This document shows, piece after piece, positions 7,857-15,564 of a DNA stretch of 38,188 bases. Source of the stretch: an uncultured Thalassotalea sp. (GTDB lineage Bacteria; Pseudomonadota; Gammaproteobacteria; Enterobacterales; Alteromonadaceae). How positions within the stretch are numbered: the first letter of the stretch is position 1; each line of letters begins with the position of its first letter. A program made the translations under genes and the position numbers. Below the pieces are notes generated by a model. The model saw only the letters and a list, made by a program, of their open reading frames with translations. It was not told where the DNA came from and did not search any database. The stretch is from contig CALJHL010000142.1 of the NCBI GenBank assembly GCA_938075435.1, positions 1 through 38,188 on the forward strand, read 5' to 3'.

Positions 7857-8549
7857 ATGAACAGTATAAAATCTCATAAAAAAACCGCAAATACGCGTTT
7901 GGCGATGATCAATGCGGCAATAGAAATCTTCGGTCGAGATGGTTACCATGGCGCCAATAACCGAGAATTAGCCAAAAAAGCTGGCGTTAATCTAGCGTTA
8001 ATAAGTTACCACTTTGGCGGTAAAGAAGGGCTTTATCTCGCGGTATTTGAACATATCGCCGCCCAAATCAAGCTGCGATTAGAGCCTTTAACTGCGCAAT
8101 TGCAACTAGATTTACTTAGCCTTAGTAACGTTGACGTCGATGATAATAATGCTAAAGATCAAAGTCTGAAAATAATTGAAAGCCTATTATTTGCTTACAT
8201 TGAATTACTTGCTACCGAGCAAACCGCTGTATGGATTAAATTAATACTCGCTGAACAACAGGCGCCAAGTCCTGCTTTTGCAATACTGTATCGGGGTCCT
8301 ATCAGTCATTTATTGCAGCTGTTATCGCAACCCGTCGCTTTTTATTTGCAAAAAAATCCTGACCATATGATGGTAAAATTAACGACATTAAATTTAATCG
8401 GGCAAATTCAAATTTTTCGATCATTTCGACAAACTGTCCTTCAACACACAGGTTGGCAAGACATTAAAGCAGACGAATTAGACTTGATAAAGCAACAAAT
8501 ATCATTAAATGTGCAGGCGCTACTTGCCGGGCTGTCAATTGCCAAATAA
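7857..8549 (+). CDS. cecR: TetR-family regulator, CecR-like
   Basis: This 230-aa repressor has an N-terminal TetR helix-turn-helix (about 15-62; REIA-like NNRELAKKAGVNLALISYHF then GGKEGLY). Its C-terminal ligand domain resembles E. coli CecR (YbiH): a conserved HTGWxDI..DELDLI and a final LLAGLS. CecR controls the ybhGFSR export genes in E. coli, and here the same three kinds of gene follow directly. A palindrome cluster overlaps its promoter. It has no strong ribosome site: the ATG at 7857 follows an A/T-rich leader. It probably represses its own operon until an inducer, unknown here, is present. Confidence 0.85.
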   Translation: MNSIKSHKKTANTRLAMINAAIEIFGRDGYHGANNRELAKKAGVNLALISYHFGGKEGLYLAVFEHIAAQIKLRLEPLTAQLQLDLLSLSNVDVDDNNAKDQSLKIIESLLFAYIELLATEQTAVWIKLILAEQQAPSPAFAILYRGPISHLLQLLSQPVAFYLQKNPDHMMVKLTTLNLIGQIQIFRSFRQTVLQHTGWQDIKADELDLIKQQISLNVQALLAGLSIAK

Positions 8550-8627
8550 GTTTTTATGGTCAGGCTGTTATTTAATTAGTTGTTGGGCGTAACGTGTTGG
8601 CAAATAAGTAATAAATTGGAGTTAAAC

Positions 8628-9569
8628 ATGCGAGATCTTTGTTTTGGCGTTTTGCTATTGTTATTGTGCGCTTGTGATATAAATACCCCCAATGTGGCCT
8701 TAGGGACCTTAGAAAGGGATCGAATTGCTCATGTGGCCATTACCAATGAAGTGATAATGGCTCTACCCGTTAGCAAGGGGAGTCGGGTTAGCAAAGGTGA
8801 GTTATTAGTTCAACTTGACGATACTCTGCAACAAGCACAAGTTGCTAAAGCTTTGGCTGATGTTGGCAAAGCTCAGGCGAATTTACAGAAGTTACATAAA
8901 GGGCCTCGTAAAGAAGAAATCGCCGCCGCGGCTGCACAAGTCGCGGCAGAAAAAGCGCCTTTGCTGGAAAGCCAAATAAACTACAAACGCATCAAAGATT
9001 TAGTCGATAAAAATTTAAGCAGTCAAGTCTTATTAGATAGGGCTGTAGCCACTCGCGATCTGAATCAAGCAAGGTTAGAATCTGCCGAAGAACAACACCT
9101 GCAATTGCTAAACGGTAACCGCTTAGAAGACATCCAAATTGCGCAAGCGGATCTTGATTCGGCGAATGCCATCTATGCTTTGCAGCAGAAAAAATTAGCT
9201 GATTTAACCGTCACTGCCACCAGAGATGGTATTTTGGATAACCTGCCATGGAATCTTGGTGAACGTGTTACTACGGGGAGCCCAGTTGCGATAGTTCTCG
9301 CTGGCAAAGCACCCTATGCTAGGGTTTATGTACCTGAGCCTTTTCGGGTAAAAATAAAAGTAAATGACCCGCTTATGGTTTATGTCGATGGTTTAGAACA
9401 GCCAATTAGGGGCAAAGTCCGTTGGATTGCAAACGAGCCGGCATTTTCACCATATTATGCGCTTAATCAACAAGACCGTTCACGATTAATGTATTTAGCC
9501 GAAGTGCAACTTCCCGAAAATGCCGAGGATTTACCTAGCGGTTTGCCTGCGCAAGTAGAATTACCATGA
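8628..9569 (+). CDS. HlyD-family membrane fusion lipoprotein (YbhG-like)
   Basis: This periplasmic adaptor, about 313 aa from the ATG at 8628 (GGAG 7 nt upstream), links an inner-membrane ABC exporter to an outer-membrane channel. A hydrophobic leader ends in LLLLLCAC, a plausible lipobox (Cys at -2 is unusual), so it is probably lipid-anchored. Then come a biotinyl-lipoyl half-motif (SKGSRVSKGELLVQLDD), a long Ala/Gln/Glu-rich coiled coil (about 80-190), the second lipoyl half and a beta-barrel region with VRWIANEPAFSPYYALNQQDR, close to YbhG. It overlaps the ATPase start by 4 nt, so translation is coupled. Confidence 0.85.
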   Translation: MRDLCFGVLLLLLCACDINTPNVALGTLERDRIAHVAITNEVIMALPVSKGSRVSKGELLVQLDDTLQQAQVAKALADVGKAQANLQKLHKGPRKEEIAAAAAQVAAEKAPLLESQINYKRIKDLVDKNLSSQVLLDRAVATRDLNQARLESAEEQHLQLLNGNRLEDIQIAQADLDSANAIYALQQKKLADLTVTATRDGILDNLPWNLGERVTTGSPVAIVLAGKAPYARVYVPEPFRVKIKVNDPLMVYVDGLEQPIRGKVRWIANEPAFSPYYALNQQDRSRLMYLAEVQLPENAEDLPSGLPAQVELP

Positions 9570-10489
9570 GTGACTATGCGATTAATGTGTCGTCATTATG
9601 TCGCAATTTTGGCGATTTACAAGCAATTAAAGGTTTAGACTTACAAGTAGAAAAAGGCCAAATTTATGGTTTTTTAGGCCCCAATGGTAGTGGCAAAACT
9701 ACCGCTATTCGACTGTTAACTGGGTTATTAAAACCGAGTTCAGGAGAAGTACAGATATTAGGATGTACATTACCCCAAGATGCTGAAAAACTGCGCTTAC
9801 GCATTGGTTATATGACCCAAAAATTTTCATTGTATGATGACTTAACGGTAACAGAAAATTTGAATTTTCTTGCTAATATCTATGGCATTACTGGCCAAGT
9901 TAAAAAAACCAGAATCAACGAATTGCTCGTTACTTATCAGCTAGAGGATAAAAAAAATCAATTAGCCGGCAGTATGAGTGGCGGTCAGAAACAAAGGTTA
10001 GCTCTGGCTGGAGCAACGATTCATAAGCCGGAATTACTGTTTTTAGATGAACCAACATCGGCAGTTGATCCCGAAAATCGCCGTCAATTTTGGGAAAAAT
10101 TATTTGACCTATGTGAACAAGGGACTAGTATTTTAGTTTCTACCCATTATATGGATGAAGCTGAACGCTGTCACAAGCTTGCTATTTTAGAAGAAGGTAT
10201 TAAACGTGCCGATGGCTCCCCCGAACAATTAATGCAACAAATGGGGGCTCATGTAGTTGAAATTGTCAGTATCGATTTACGTAGCCTTAAGCACCAACTT
10301 TTGCAGTTGCCAGCAGTGCTAACCGCCGCCCAATTAGGGGCACGGTTGCGAGTTTTAGTGAAGATAAATATTGATGACCCTATTGCATTATTAGCGCAAC
10401 AAACTGGTATTAGTCTTGATAGTTTTTTTTTGGTGCGGCCAAGTTTAGAAGATGTTTTTGTGACTTGTACCGGTGAGGGACGACAATGA
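9566..10489 (+). CDS. ABC exporter ATPase (YbhF-like, single NBD)
   Basis: This 307-aa ABC ATPase has Walker A GPNGSGKTT (38-46), Q-loop in YMTQKFS, signature SMSGGQKQ (137-143), Walker B LLFLDEPTS (157-165) and the switch His in STHYMDEAE. The C-terminal 80 residues are a regulatory tail of the kind seen in drug-export ATPases. E. coli YbhF has two NBDs in one chain; this protein has one and would have to dimerise. It overlaps both neighbours by 4 nt within the cecR-controlled operon. The exported substrate is unknown; in E. coli the system has been linked to drug resistance. Confidence 0.9.
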   Translation: MSDYAINVSSLCRNFGDLQAIKGLDLQVEKGQIYGFLGPNGSGKTTAIRLLTGLLKPSSGEVQILGCTLPQDAEKLRLRIGYMTQKFSLYDDLTVTENLNFLANIYGITGQVKKTRINELLVTYQLEDKKNQLAGSMSGGQKQRLALAGATIHKPELLFLDEPTSAVDPENRRQFWEKLFDLCEQGTSILVSTHYMDEAERCHKLAILEEGIKRADGSPEQLMQQMGAHVVEIVSIDLRSLKHQLLQLPAVLTAAQLGARLRVLVKINIDDPIALLAQQTGISLDSFFLVRPSLEDVFVTCTGEGRQ

Positions 10490-11631
10490 AGTCGTTATTA
10501 AGAATAAAAGCAATCTTCAATAAAGAACTCATTCAACTGAAACGTGACAGGGTGACTTTTGGCATGGTGATCATGATCCCATTGATCCAGTTATTGTTAT
10601 TCGGCTATGCCATTAATACCAATATCAGAGACATTCCAGTAGGGGTGGTCGATAATAGTCAAAGTGGCCTTAGTCGGGTGCTGATCCAAACGATAACAGC
10701 CACTCAAGTCGTTGAATTTAAAAAAAGGTATCAAAATGTCAAACAGGCGCAGGCGGCCATAGCCCGTTCCGAAGTTCGAGCCATTTTAGTGATCCCATAT
10801 GATGTCGAGCAACGCTTAGCACGGCATAAAACAATGAACTTGGCGACACCACCGGCCACCGATGAAGAGACGAGTAGGGCCATTGCCCAATGGGTTGTCG
10901 ACGGCTCGGATACGGTGATCGCGGCAGCCATAAAAAGTTTAAGAACAATGCCATTGGCTGAGCTGTTAAGTAAACCTGCTAATCGCAATACGCCAACGTT
11001 TGAAGTCGCGTTACTCTACAACCCAGAGCAACGTAGCGCGGTAAATATTGTACCTGGCTTAGTTGGAGTAATATTGACGATGACCATGATTATGTTTACC
11101 TCTGCTGCGATAGTACGCGAGCGTGAACGTGGTAACTTAGAATTGTTAATTAACACGCCAATTCATTCACTGGAATTAATGCTGGGTAAAATCATTCCCT
11201 ATATGTTTATTGGCATGGTCCAAGTATTGATTATCTTGGTGCTGGGTTATGTGATTTTTGATGTGCCATTTAACGGTGGCATAGGCCAACTTTTTGGTGC
11301 TACCTTGTTATTTATTATCGCCAGTTTGACCTTAGGCTTAGTCATATCAACGATAGCGAAAAGTCAGCTGCAATCTATGCAAATGACTATCTTTGTATTG
11401 CTGCCCTCTATTTTATTATCGGGTTTTATGTTTCCTTATGAAGGCATGCCTAAAGTCGCTCAATACATATCAGAAGCACTGCCCGCGACCCATTATATTC
11501 GCCTGATCCGCGGAGTGGTGTTACGTGATGTTGAAATTATCGATATGACCTTTGATGTTACCTGGCTGTTGTTATTTTCGATTGGCGGTTTAATTATTGC
11601 CTCTTTACGATTTAAGAAAAACTTAGATTAA
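10486..11631 (+). CDS. ABC-2 type export permease (YbhS/YbhR-like)
   Basis: This 381-aa integral membrane protein has the ABC-2 layout: one N-terminal membrane segment (about 22-42), a large periplasmic domain (about 45-185), then five hydrophobic segments. The intracellular coupling motif RERERGNLELLINTPI lies between the first two of these, and SGFMFPYEGMP occurs before the last periplasmic stretch. E. coli carries two such genes, ybhS and ybhR; only one is present here, so the transporter is probably a homodimer of this protein with two copies of the preceding ATPase. It is the last gene of the operon and converges on the crotonase gene. Confidence 0.88.
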   Translation: MKSLLRIKAIFNKELIQLKRDRVTFGMVIMIPLIQLLLFGYAINTNIRDIPVGVVDNSQSGLSRVLIQTITATQVVEFKKRYQNVKQAQAAIARSEVRAILVIPYDVEQRLARHKTMNLATPPATDEETSRAIAQWVVDGSDTVIAAAIKSLRTMPLAELLSKPANRNTPTFEVALLYNPEQRSAVNIVPGLVGVILTMTMIMFTSAAIVRERERGNLELLINTPIHSLELMLGKIIPYMFIGMVQVLIILVLGYVIFDVPFNGGIGQLFGATLLFIIASLTLGLVISTIAKSQLQSMQMTIFVLLPSILLSGFMFPYEGMPKVAQYISEALPATHYIRLIRGVVLRDVEIIDMTFDVTWLLLFSIGGLIIASLRFKKNLD

Positions 11632-11681
11632 CAAAGTAATGGCCCGAAAAAAAACTCGGCTAAACGCCATAACTCATTGCC

Positions 11682-12488
11682 TTACCAGTTGTTTCTTGGT
11701 AAATAACTAAAGTCTTGTTCAGGCTTTAATTGTTTTTTTACCGCTATTTTTTGGTTTCTGCCGAGTAAAATCTTTATTTGGTAATAGCTTTCTTTGGCCA
11801 GCATTAGCCACTGCGCTTTAAACCAATTGTTATGATAAAGCTTTTTAATCGCGGCAACGGCATCAGGAGAACGCTGTGATATTTGCTGAGCAAGTTTTAG
11901 CGCTTCAGCTTGTGGGTCGTTGCATAACTGGGTAATTAAACCATAGTCTAATGCCGTTTTCGCCGAAATTACTTCCGCAGTCATTGCCATCTTTAAAGCA
12001 ATATCTTTGCCGACAATTTCTCTTATCGCCAAATTAGCTCCCATATCCGGGATCAATCCCCACTTGCCTTCCATTATTGAAAACGAGGCTTGTTCAGCTG
12101 CAATCCGAAAGTCGCCACCTAAGGCAATTTGTAAACCACCACCCCAACAGCGTCCCTGAATCACCATGATCACCGGCACTGGAATTTGCCGCCAATTATA
12201 ACTGACTCGTTGTGCTAAGTTGGCATTACCAGGCAACCATTTTTTCAACAACGCCAATGCTGAAGAAGATTTACTCAACACTGATTTAATGTCTAAACCA
12301 CTGCAAAAATCTTCGCCCTTGGGGTTAACAATAATAGCGCGTAGCTGCCGGTCTTTTGCTAATTTTTGGCTGATTTGGTCGAGGGCTTTAAACATTTCTA
12401 AATCAAGGGCATTGTGCTTGTTTGGCCGATTTAAAGTAACAGTAGCAATATTATCTGTAATCGTTAAAGCGATACATTGGTCATTCAT
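11682..12488 (-). CDS. Enoyl-CoA hydratase/isomerase (crotonase) family protein
   Basis: This protein of about 268 aa has the crotonase fold: NRPxKHNAL near the start, the oxyanion-hole segments DFCSGLDIK and GRCWGGGLQIALGGDFRIA, and WGLIPDMG. In classical hydratases the position after GGGC is a catalytic Glu; here it is Gln120, while the second Glu (Glu140) is kept. That points to an isomerase or another acyl-CoA reaction rather than standard hydration. I prefer the ATG at 12488, which overlaps the stop of the upstream MAPEG gene as TAATG; an ATG at 12500 is also in frame. The substrate is unknown. Confidence 0.83.
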   Translation of the reverse strand: MNDQCIALTITDNIATVTLNRPNKHNALDLEMFKALDQISQKLAKDRQLRAIIVNPKGEDFCSGLDIKSVLSKSSSALALLKKWLPGNANLAQRVSYNWRQIPVPVIMVIQGRCWGGGLQIALGGDFRIAAEQASFSIMEGKWGLIPDMGANLAIREIVGKDIALKMAMTAEVISAKTALDYGLITQLCNDPQAEALKLAQQISQRSPDAVAAIKKLYHNNWFKAQWLMLAKESYYQIKILLGRNQKIAVKKQLKPEQDFSYLPRNNW

Positions 12489-12913
12489 TACAACATCCAT
12501 TTAGTTAAGGTGATCAATAGAATACTAAACAAGACTAATGAGCTTAGAACATAAACGATGAAACGCTGTTTTACATCGTTATACGTACAATGAATAGCAC
12601 TATGCAGGCAACGTAAAGCAACATAACCCCATGCTAAGCTTAAAATTAATGAACTGCTCGGGTCAATAATGAGGTTAATGATCATTAATACATAAAAAAG
12701 TACCGGTAACTCAAATAAATTTTTAAAGTTATTGGCGGGGCGATTAATTGTTTCAGGAATTACCTGAGCCAGTTTCTCTGGAGAGTTTACTTTGTGAAGC
12801 GACACTCTATTGCTAATAATATAACGAGTGCGAGTAATGTACATATACAACCAAACAATGAGTGTAAGTATCATCATTGCTAAAATTGGAGAAATAAGTT
12901 GGCTACTAACCAT
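12488..12913 (-). CDS. MAPEG-family membrane protein
   Basis: This 141-aa protein has four hydrophobic segments (about 8-28, 65-82, 88-108, 118-138). RPANNFKNLFELPVLFYVL and HSAIHCTYNDVKQRF are the signature stretches of bacterial MAPEG proteins (membrane-associated proteins in eicosanoid and glutathione metabolism). These are small integral membrane enzymes or glutathione-related proteins, mostly of unknown substrate in bacteria. Its stop codon overlaps the start of the downstream crotonase, so the two are translationally coupled. The Arg/Asn residues that bind glutathione in the family appear to be present, but activity cannot be inferred. Confidence 0.82.
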   Translation of the reverse strand: MVSSQLISPILAMMILTLIVWLYMYITRTRYIISNRVSLHKVNSPEKLAQVIPETINRPANNFKNLFELPVLFYVLMIINLIIDPSSSLILSLAWGYVALRCLHSAIHCTYNDVKQRFIVYVLSSLVLFSILLITLTKWML

Positions 12914-13008
12914 AAAAAAGCCTTTATTTATTAATGATGTTTTATCATAGGCGAAAAAATTGCAGATATATAGAGGGGGATTACCGGCTCAACTTGTTCG
13001 TAACTTAT

Positions 13009-13029
13009 TATTGTTATAATATAACAATA
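13009..13029 (+). promoter_or_regulatory. Zur-type zinc operator overlapping the -10 box
   Basis: A perfect 21-bp palindrome: TATTGTTATA (13009-13018), a central A, and its exact reverse complement (13020-13029). The inner part GTTATA-N-TATAAC is the core of the gammaproteobacterial Zur consensus as I know it. A TATAAT (13015-13020) inside it is a likely -10 box, with CTTGTT (12993-12998) as a possible -35. Zn-Zur bound here would block RNA polymerase on the zinc operon that starts 27 nt downstream. Confidence 0.88.
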
Positions 13030-13056
13030 GTTTCCTTGCTTATTGTACGTAATTTA

Positions 13057-13356
13057 ATGTTTACCTATCAACAACTGATTTTAAAAAAACGTATCATTTC
13101 CCTATGGCTGATAGTCGGTCTGTTGTTAATGATGCCGTTTGCACAAGCCGCACATTGGGCTGAACATGACGTGCCTGTTGAGGAAATACATTGCCAAACT
13201 TGTTCGGCATCGATGTTTGATGGTCTAGGTCTACCTAGCTTTAGCTTAAGTCTTAATCTAGACTTCAAAACGCATTCGCCGCAATCGCCTATAATTATCA
13301 AAAAACAAAATTTTGTTTGCCACTCTTACCAAAGCCGTGCCCCACCACTATTTTAA
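13057..13356 (+). CDS. Small periplasmic CxxC protein of the zinc operon
   Basis: This 99-aa product (ATG 13057) has an N-terminal hydrophobic signal segment ending in LLLMMPFAQA, followed by AHWAEHDV and HCQTCSASMFD. This puts two His and a CxxC in the first 35 mature residues, a plausible metal site. The longer frame back to 12934 is rejected because it would read through the Zur box and -10. It resembles short DUF2946-type proteins that sit beside zinc ABC systems and have been labelled zinc chaperones; that label is from memory. It is the first gene after the Zur box, with a 72-bp gap before the porin gene. No strong ribosome site is visible. Confidence 0.7.
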   Translation: MFTYQQLILKKRIISLWLIVGLLLMMPFAQAAHWAEHDVPVEEIHCQTCSASMFDGLGLPSFSLSLNLDFKTHSPQSPIIIKKQNFVCHSYQSRAPPLF

Positions 13357-13428
13357 GTAAACCTACATATATTAACAGCTGCTTAGTTATCTATTAAGCA
13401 CAATATTTACTGAATTTAGGAAGATGAA

Positions 13429-14649
13429 ATGAAAAATAATAACATTGCTTTGGCAGTCATAATAAGTATCTGCAGTGGTAATTTAATGGCGCAAGATGAA
13501 ATCAACCTTAGTGCCATTATAAATGTTGGTTATACCGAACGTGAAGACTTTGCTGGAATTGCTGGCTATGGGGTAGACGAGCACGCTGCTGGGTTAAAAC
13601 AAGGCTTTTGGACCGACCATAGTGAAATATCTATTAGTGCTCCAATTGACGATTTATTTTTTGGCAAAATAACTTTAGTGCTTGATGAACACGAAGGTGA
13701 AACCGAAATAGAATTAGAAGAAGCTTTTATTCAAACTACTGGATTACCTTACGATTTATCATTTCGTGTCGGGCGGTTTTTATCAAATATTGGCTATTTA
13801 AATAACAAACATAATCACACCGACAGCTTTGCCGATCGGCCATTAGTGTATCGAGCTTTTCTCAATAATCATTACTATGATGATGGCGCCCGTTTCTCTT
13901 GGTTAGCCCCTACCGACATGTATTTAGAAGTCGGTACTGAATTGTTTAAAGGCGGCAATATGCCGGCTTATGCAGAAAGTGGTGGCATAGGTGCGCATTC
14001 GCTCTTTGTGAAAAGTGGTGGCGACTTTAATATTGCCCATAGTTGGCAATTAGGCGCTTCATATTTAAGTGTTGATAACGATGAGGATGCCTGTTCAAGT
14101 CATGCGCATGAAGAAGACTTACATGAAGACGATTTACATGAAGAGCCGCATGAGGATGATCATGAGTCATTTGCGGTATGCGACTTTAGCGGCAGTAAAG
14201 AGTATTACATGCTGGATGCGGTATGGAAGTGGGCACCCAATGGCAACTACAAGTACCAAAACTTTACTTTAGCCGCCGAATATTTTTTGCTGCAAGAGCA
14301 AGGTGAGTTGCATCATGAGGACGACCACGACGATGTGCTAACCACGCTTGAAGATGACCATTTTGATGATATTGATGTGACACATAAAGGCTTTTATGTG
14401 AGTAGCGTTTATCAGTTTACCCCCAATTGGGCTGCCGGTTTGCGATATTCAGAAATTGATTTTGACGAACCATACTCAACAGGCTTTAAACCAAAAATTA
14501 GCACCGCAATGCTTGAGTATCGTCATTCACATTTTTCAACAGTGCGCTTGCAATACAATTATGATCAATCGGTAGCTGATTTTGATGATGAGCAAATCAC
14601 CCTGCAGTTTAATATGGCAATAGGAGCACATGGTGCGCATCAATTTTAA
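13429..14649 (+). CDS. His/Asp-rich outer-membrane porin-like protein for zinc
   Basis: This 406-aa protein has a signal peptide (cleavage likely after NLMA, residue 21) and many alternating beta-strand segments ending in a C-terminal aromatic/hydrophobic strand with final Phe, typical of an outer-membrane barrel. It has no TonB box or plug domain and is far shorter than TonB-dependent receptors. Residues 217-251 form an acidic His-rich insert (six His, many Asp/Glu, flanked by Cys222 and Cys251), with a second cluster LHHEDDHDD at 294-302. These look like external loops that bind zinc. The gene lies downstream of a Zur box and overlaps the ZnuA-like gene by 20 nt. A zinc-capturing porin is inference; no family name is certain. 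Confidence 0.78.
   Translation: MKNNNIALAVIISICSGNLMAQDEINLSAIINVGYTEREDFAGIAGYGVDEHAAGLKQGFWTDHSEISISAPIDDLFFGKITLVLDEHEGETEIELEEAFIQTTGLPYDLSFRVGRFLSNIGYLNNKHNHTDSFADRPLVYRAFLNNHYYDDGARFSWLAPTDMYLEVGTELFKGGNMPAYAESGGIGAHSLFVKSGGDFNIAHSWQLGASYLSVDNDEDACSSHAHEEDLHEDDLHEEPHEDDHESFAVCDFSGSKEYYMLDAVWKWAPNGNYKYQNFTLAAEYFLLQEQGELHHEDDHDDVLTTLEDDHFDDIDVTHKGFYVSSVYQFTPNWAAGLRYSEIDFDEPYSTGFKPKISTAMLEYRHSHFSTVRLQYNYDQSVADFDDEQITLQFNMAIGAHGAHQF
14105..14165 (+). repeat. Imperfect short tandem repeat coding the His/Asp/Glu loop
   Basis: Units of about 12-15 nt beginning CATGAAGA and GAAGAC recur, coding variations on His-Glu-Asp-Asp-Leu. Such repeats can grow or shrink in frame and change the number of metal ligands. 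Confidence 0.55.
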
Positions 14650-15553
14650 ACAAATATCAATATCGCTATTCGGTTTATTATTAGCATCGACTGCGCCAGC
14701 ATATGCAGCCATAAATATTTTTGCTTGTGAGCCGGAATATGCTGCCTTAGCAAAAGAAATTAGCGGTGACATGGCAACCATTTATAGCGCCACTACGGCG
14801 CTGCAAGACCCTCATTTTGTGCAAGCCCGGCCGAGCCTAATTGCCAAGATGCGTCGTGCTAATCTGGTGATTTGTGCTGGTGCCGATTTAGAATTAGGGT
14901 GGTTGCCAATGTTACAAATGAAATCGAATAATCGCGCGGTGCAAAGTACAGATAATGGTGTGTTCTTTGCTGCAGATTATGTCGATAATCTTGATATTCC
15001 AATAAAAGTTGACCGCTCTATGGGCGATGTCCATGAACTTGGTAATCCGCATGTACACTTAGATCCCCGTCGTATGGCGATTGTGGCTAAAAAACTCACT
15101 GCTAAAATAATATCTCTCGATCCTGAAAATGGCCAAAGCTACCAAAAAAACTTTGACGATTTTAGCGCCCGCTGGCAAGTTGCCAGCAAACGCTGGCAGC
15201 AACAATCACAACCATTAAATGGTTTAAAAGTGGTGGCTTATCATTCCTCGTTTCGATACTTATTTGATTTTTTAGGTATTGAGAAAGTCGCTGATTTAGA
15301 GCCAAAGCCAGGGCTACCACCAACTAGTAAACATTTACTTAGCGTACTTGATATTGTTAAACAGCAAAAGATAAAATTAGTTGTTTACACCGGTTATCAA
15401 GATAAAAAAGCGGCCATGTGGTTACAAGATAAAACTGCAATCACCAGTCTGCAATTGCCCTATACCGTTGGCGGTAATGAACAGGCAACAGATTTATTCA
15501 CCCTAATGGACAGTCATCTGAGGTTGCTACTTAATGCTATTGCTACTCACTAA
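14630..15553 (+). CDS. znuA: Zinc ABC transporter substrate-binding protein, ZnuA-like
   Basis: This 307-aa periplasmic binding protein of the cluster A-I metal type has a signal peptide to about residue 27 (APAYA). Likely metal ligands are His62 in DPHFVQARPS, His141 or His143 in GNPHVHLDP, and His205 in AYHSSFRYLF. The EPKPGLPPTSKHL segment (224-236) is conserved in this branch. Classical ZnuA has a long His-rich loop between the first two ligands; it is absent here, perhaps because the preceding porin carries the His-rich sequence. The ATG at 14630 follows a GGAG only 4-5 nt away; a GTG at 14633 is spaced better. Zinc rather than manganese is inferred from the Zur box. Confidence 0.87.
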   Translation: MVRINFKQISISLFGLLLASTAPAYAAINIFACEPEYAALAKEISGDMATIYSATTALQDPHFVQARPSLIAKMRRANLVICAGADLELGWLPMLQMKSNNRAVQSTDNGVFFAADYVDNLDIPIKVDRSMGDVHELGNPHVHLDPRRMAIVAKKLTAKIISLDPENGQSYQKNFDDFSARWQVASKRWQQQSQPLNGLKVVAYHSSFRYLFDFLGIEKVADLEPKPGLPPTSKHLLSVLDIVKQQKIKLVVYTGYQDKKAAMWLQDKTAITSLQLPYTVGGNEQATDLFTLMDSHLRLLLNAIATH

Positions 15554-15564
15554 AACTTGTATCA

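Noticed and set aside
11632-11681. Possible terminator with a run of A/T between the ABC permease and the crotonase
   Set aside because: The stem is only 3-4 bp; too weak to call.
12934-13056. An upstream extension of the small zinc-operon protein to 12934
   Set aside because: It would run through the Zur box and -10 box; the product from 13057 has a normal signal peptide start.
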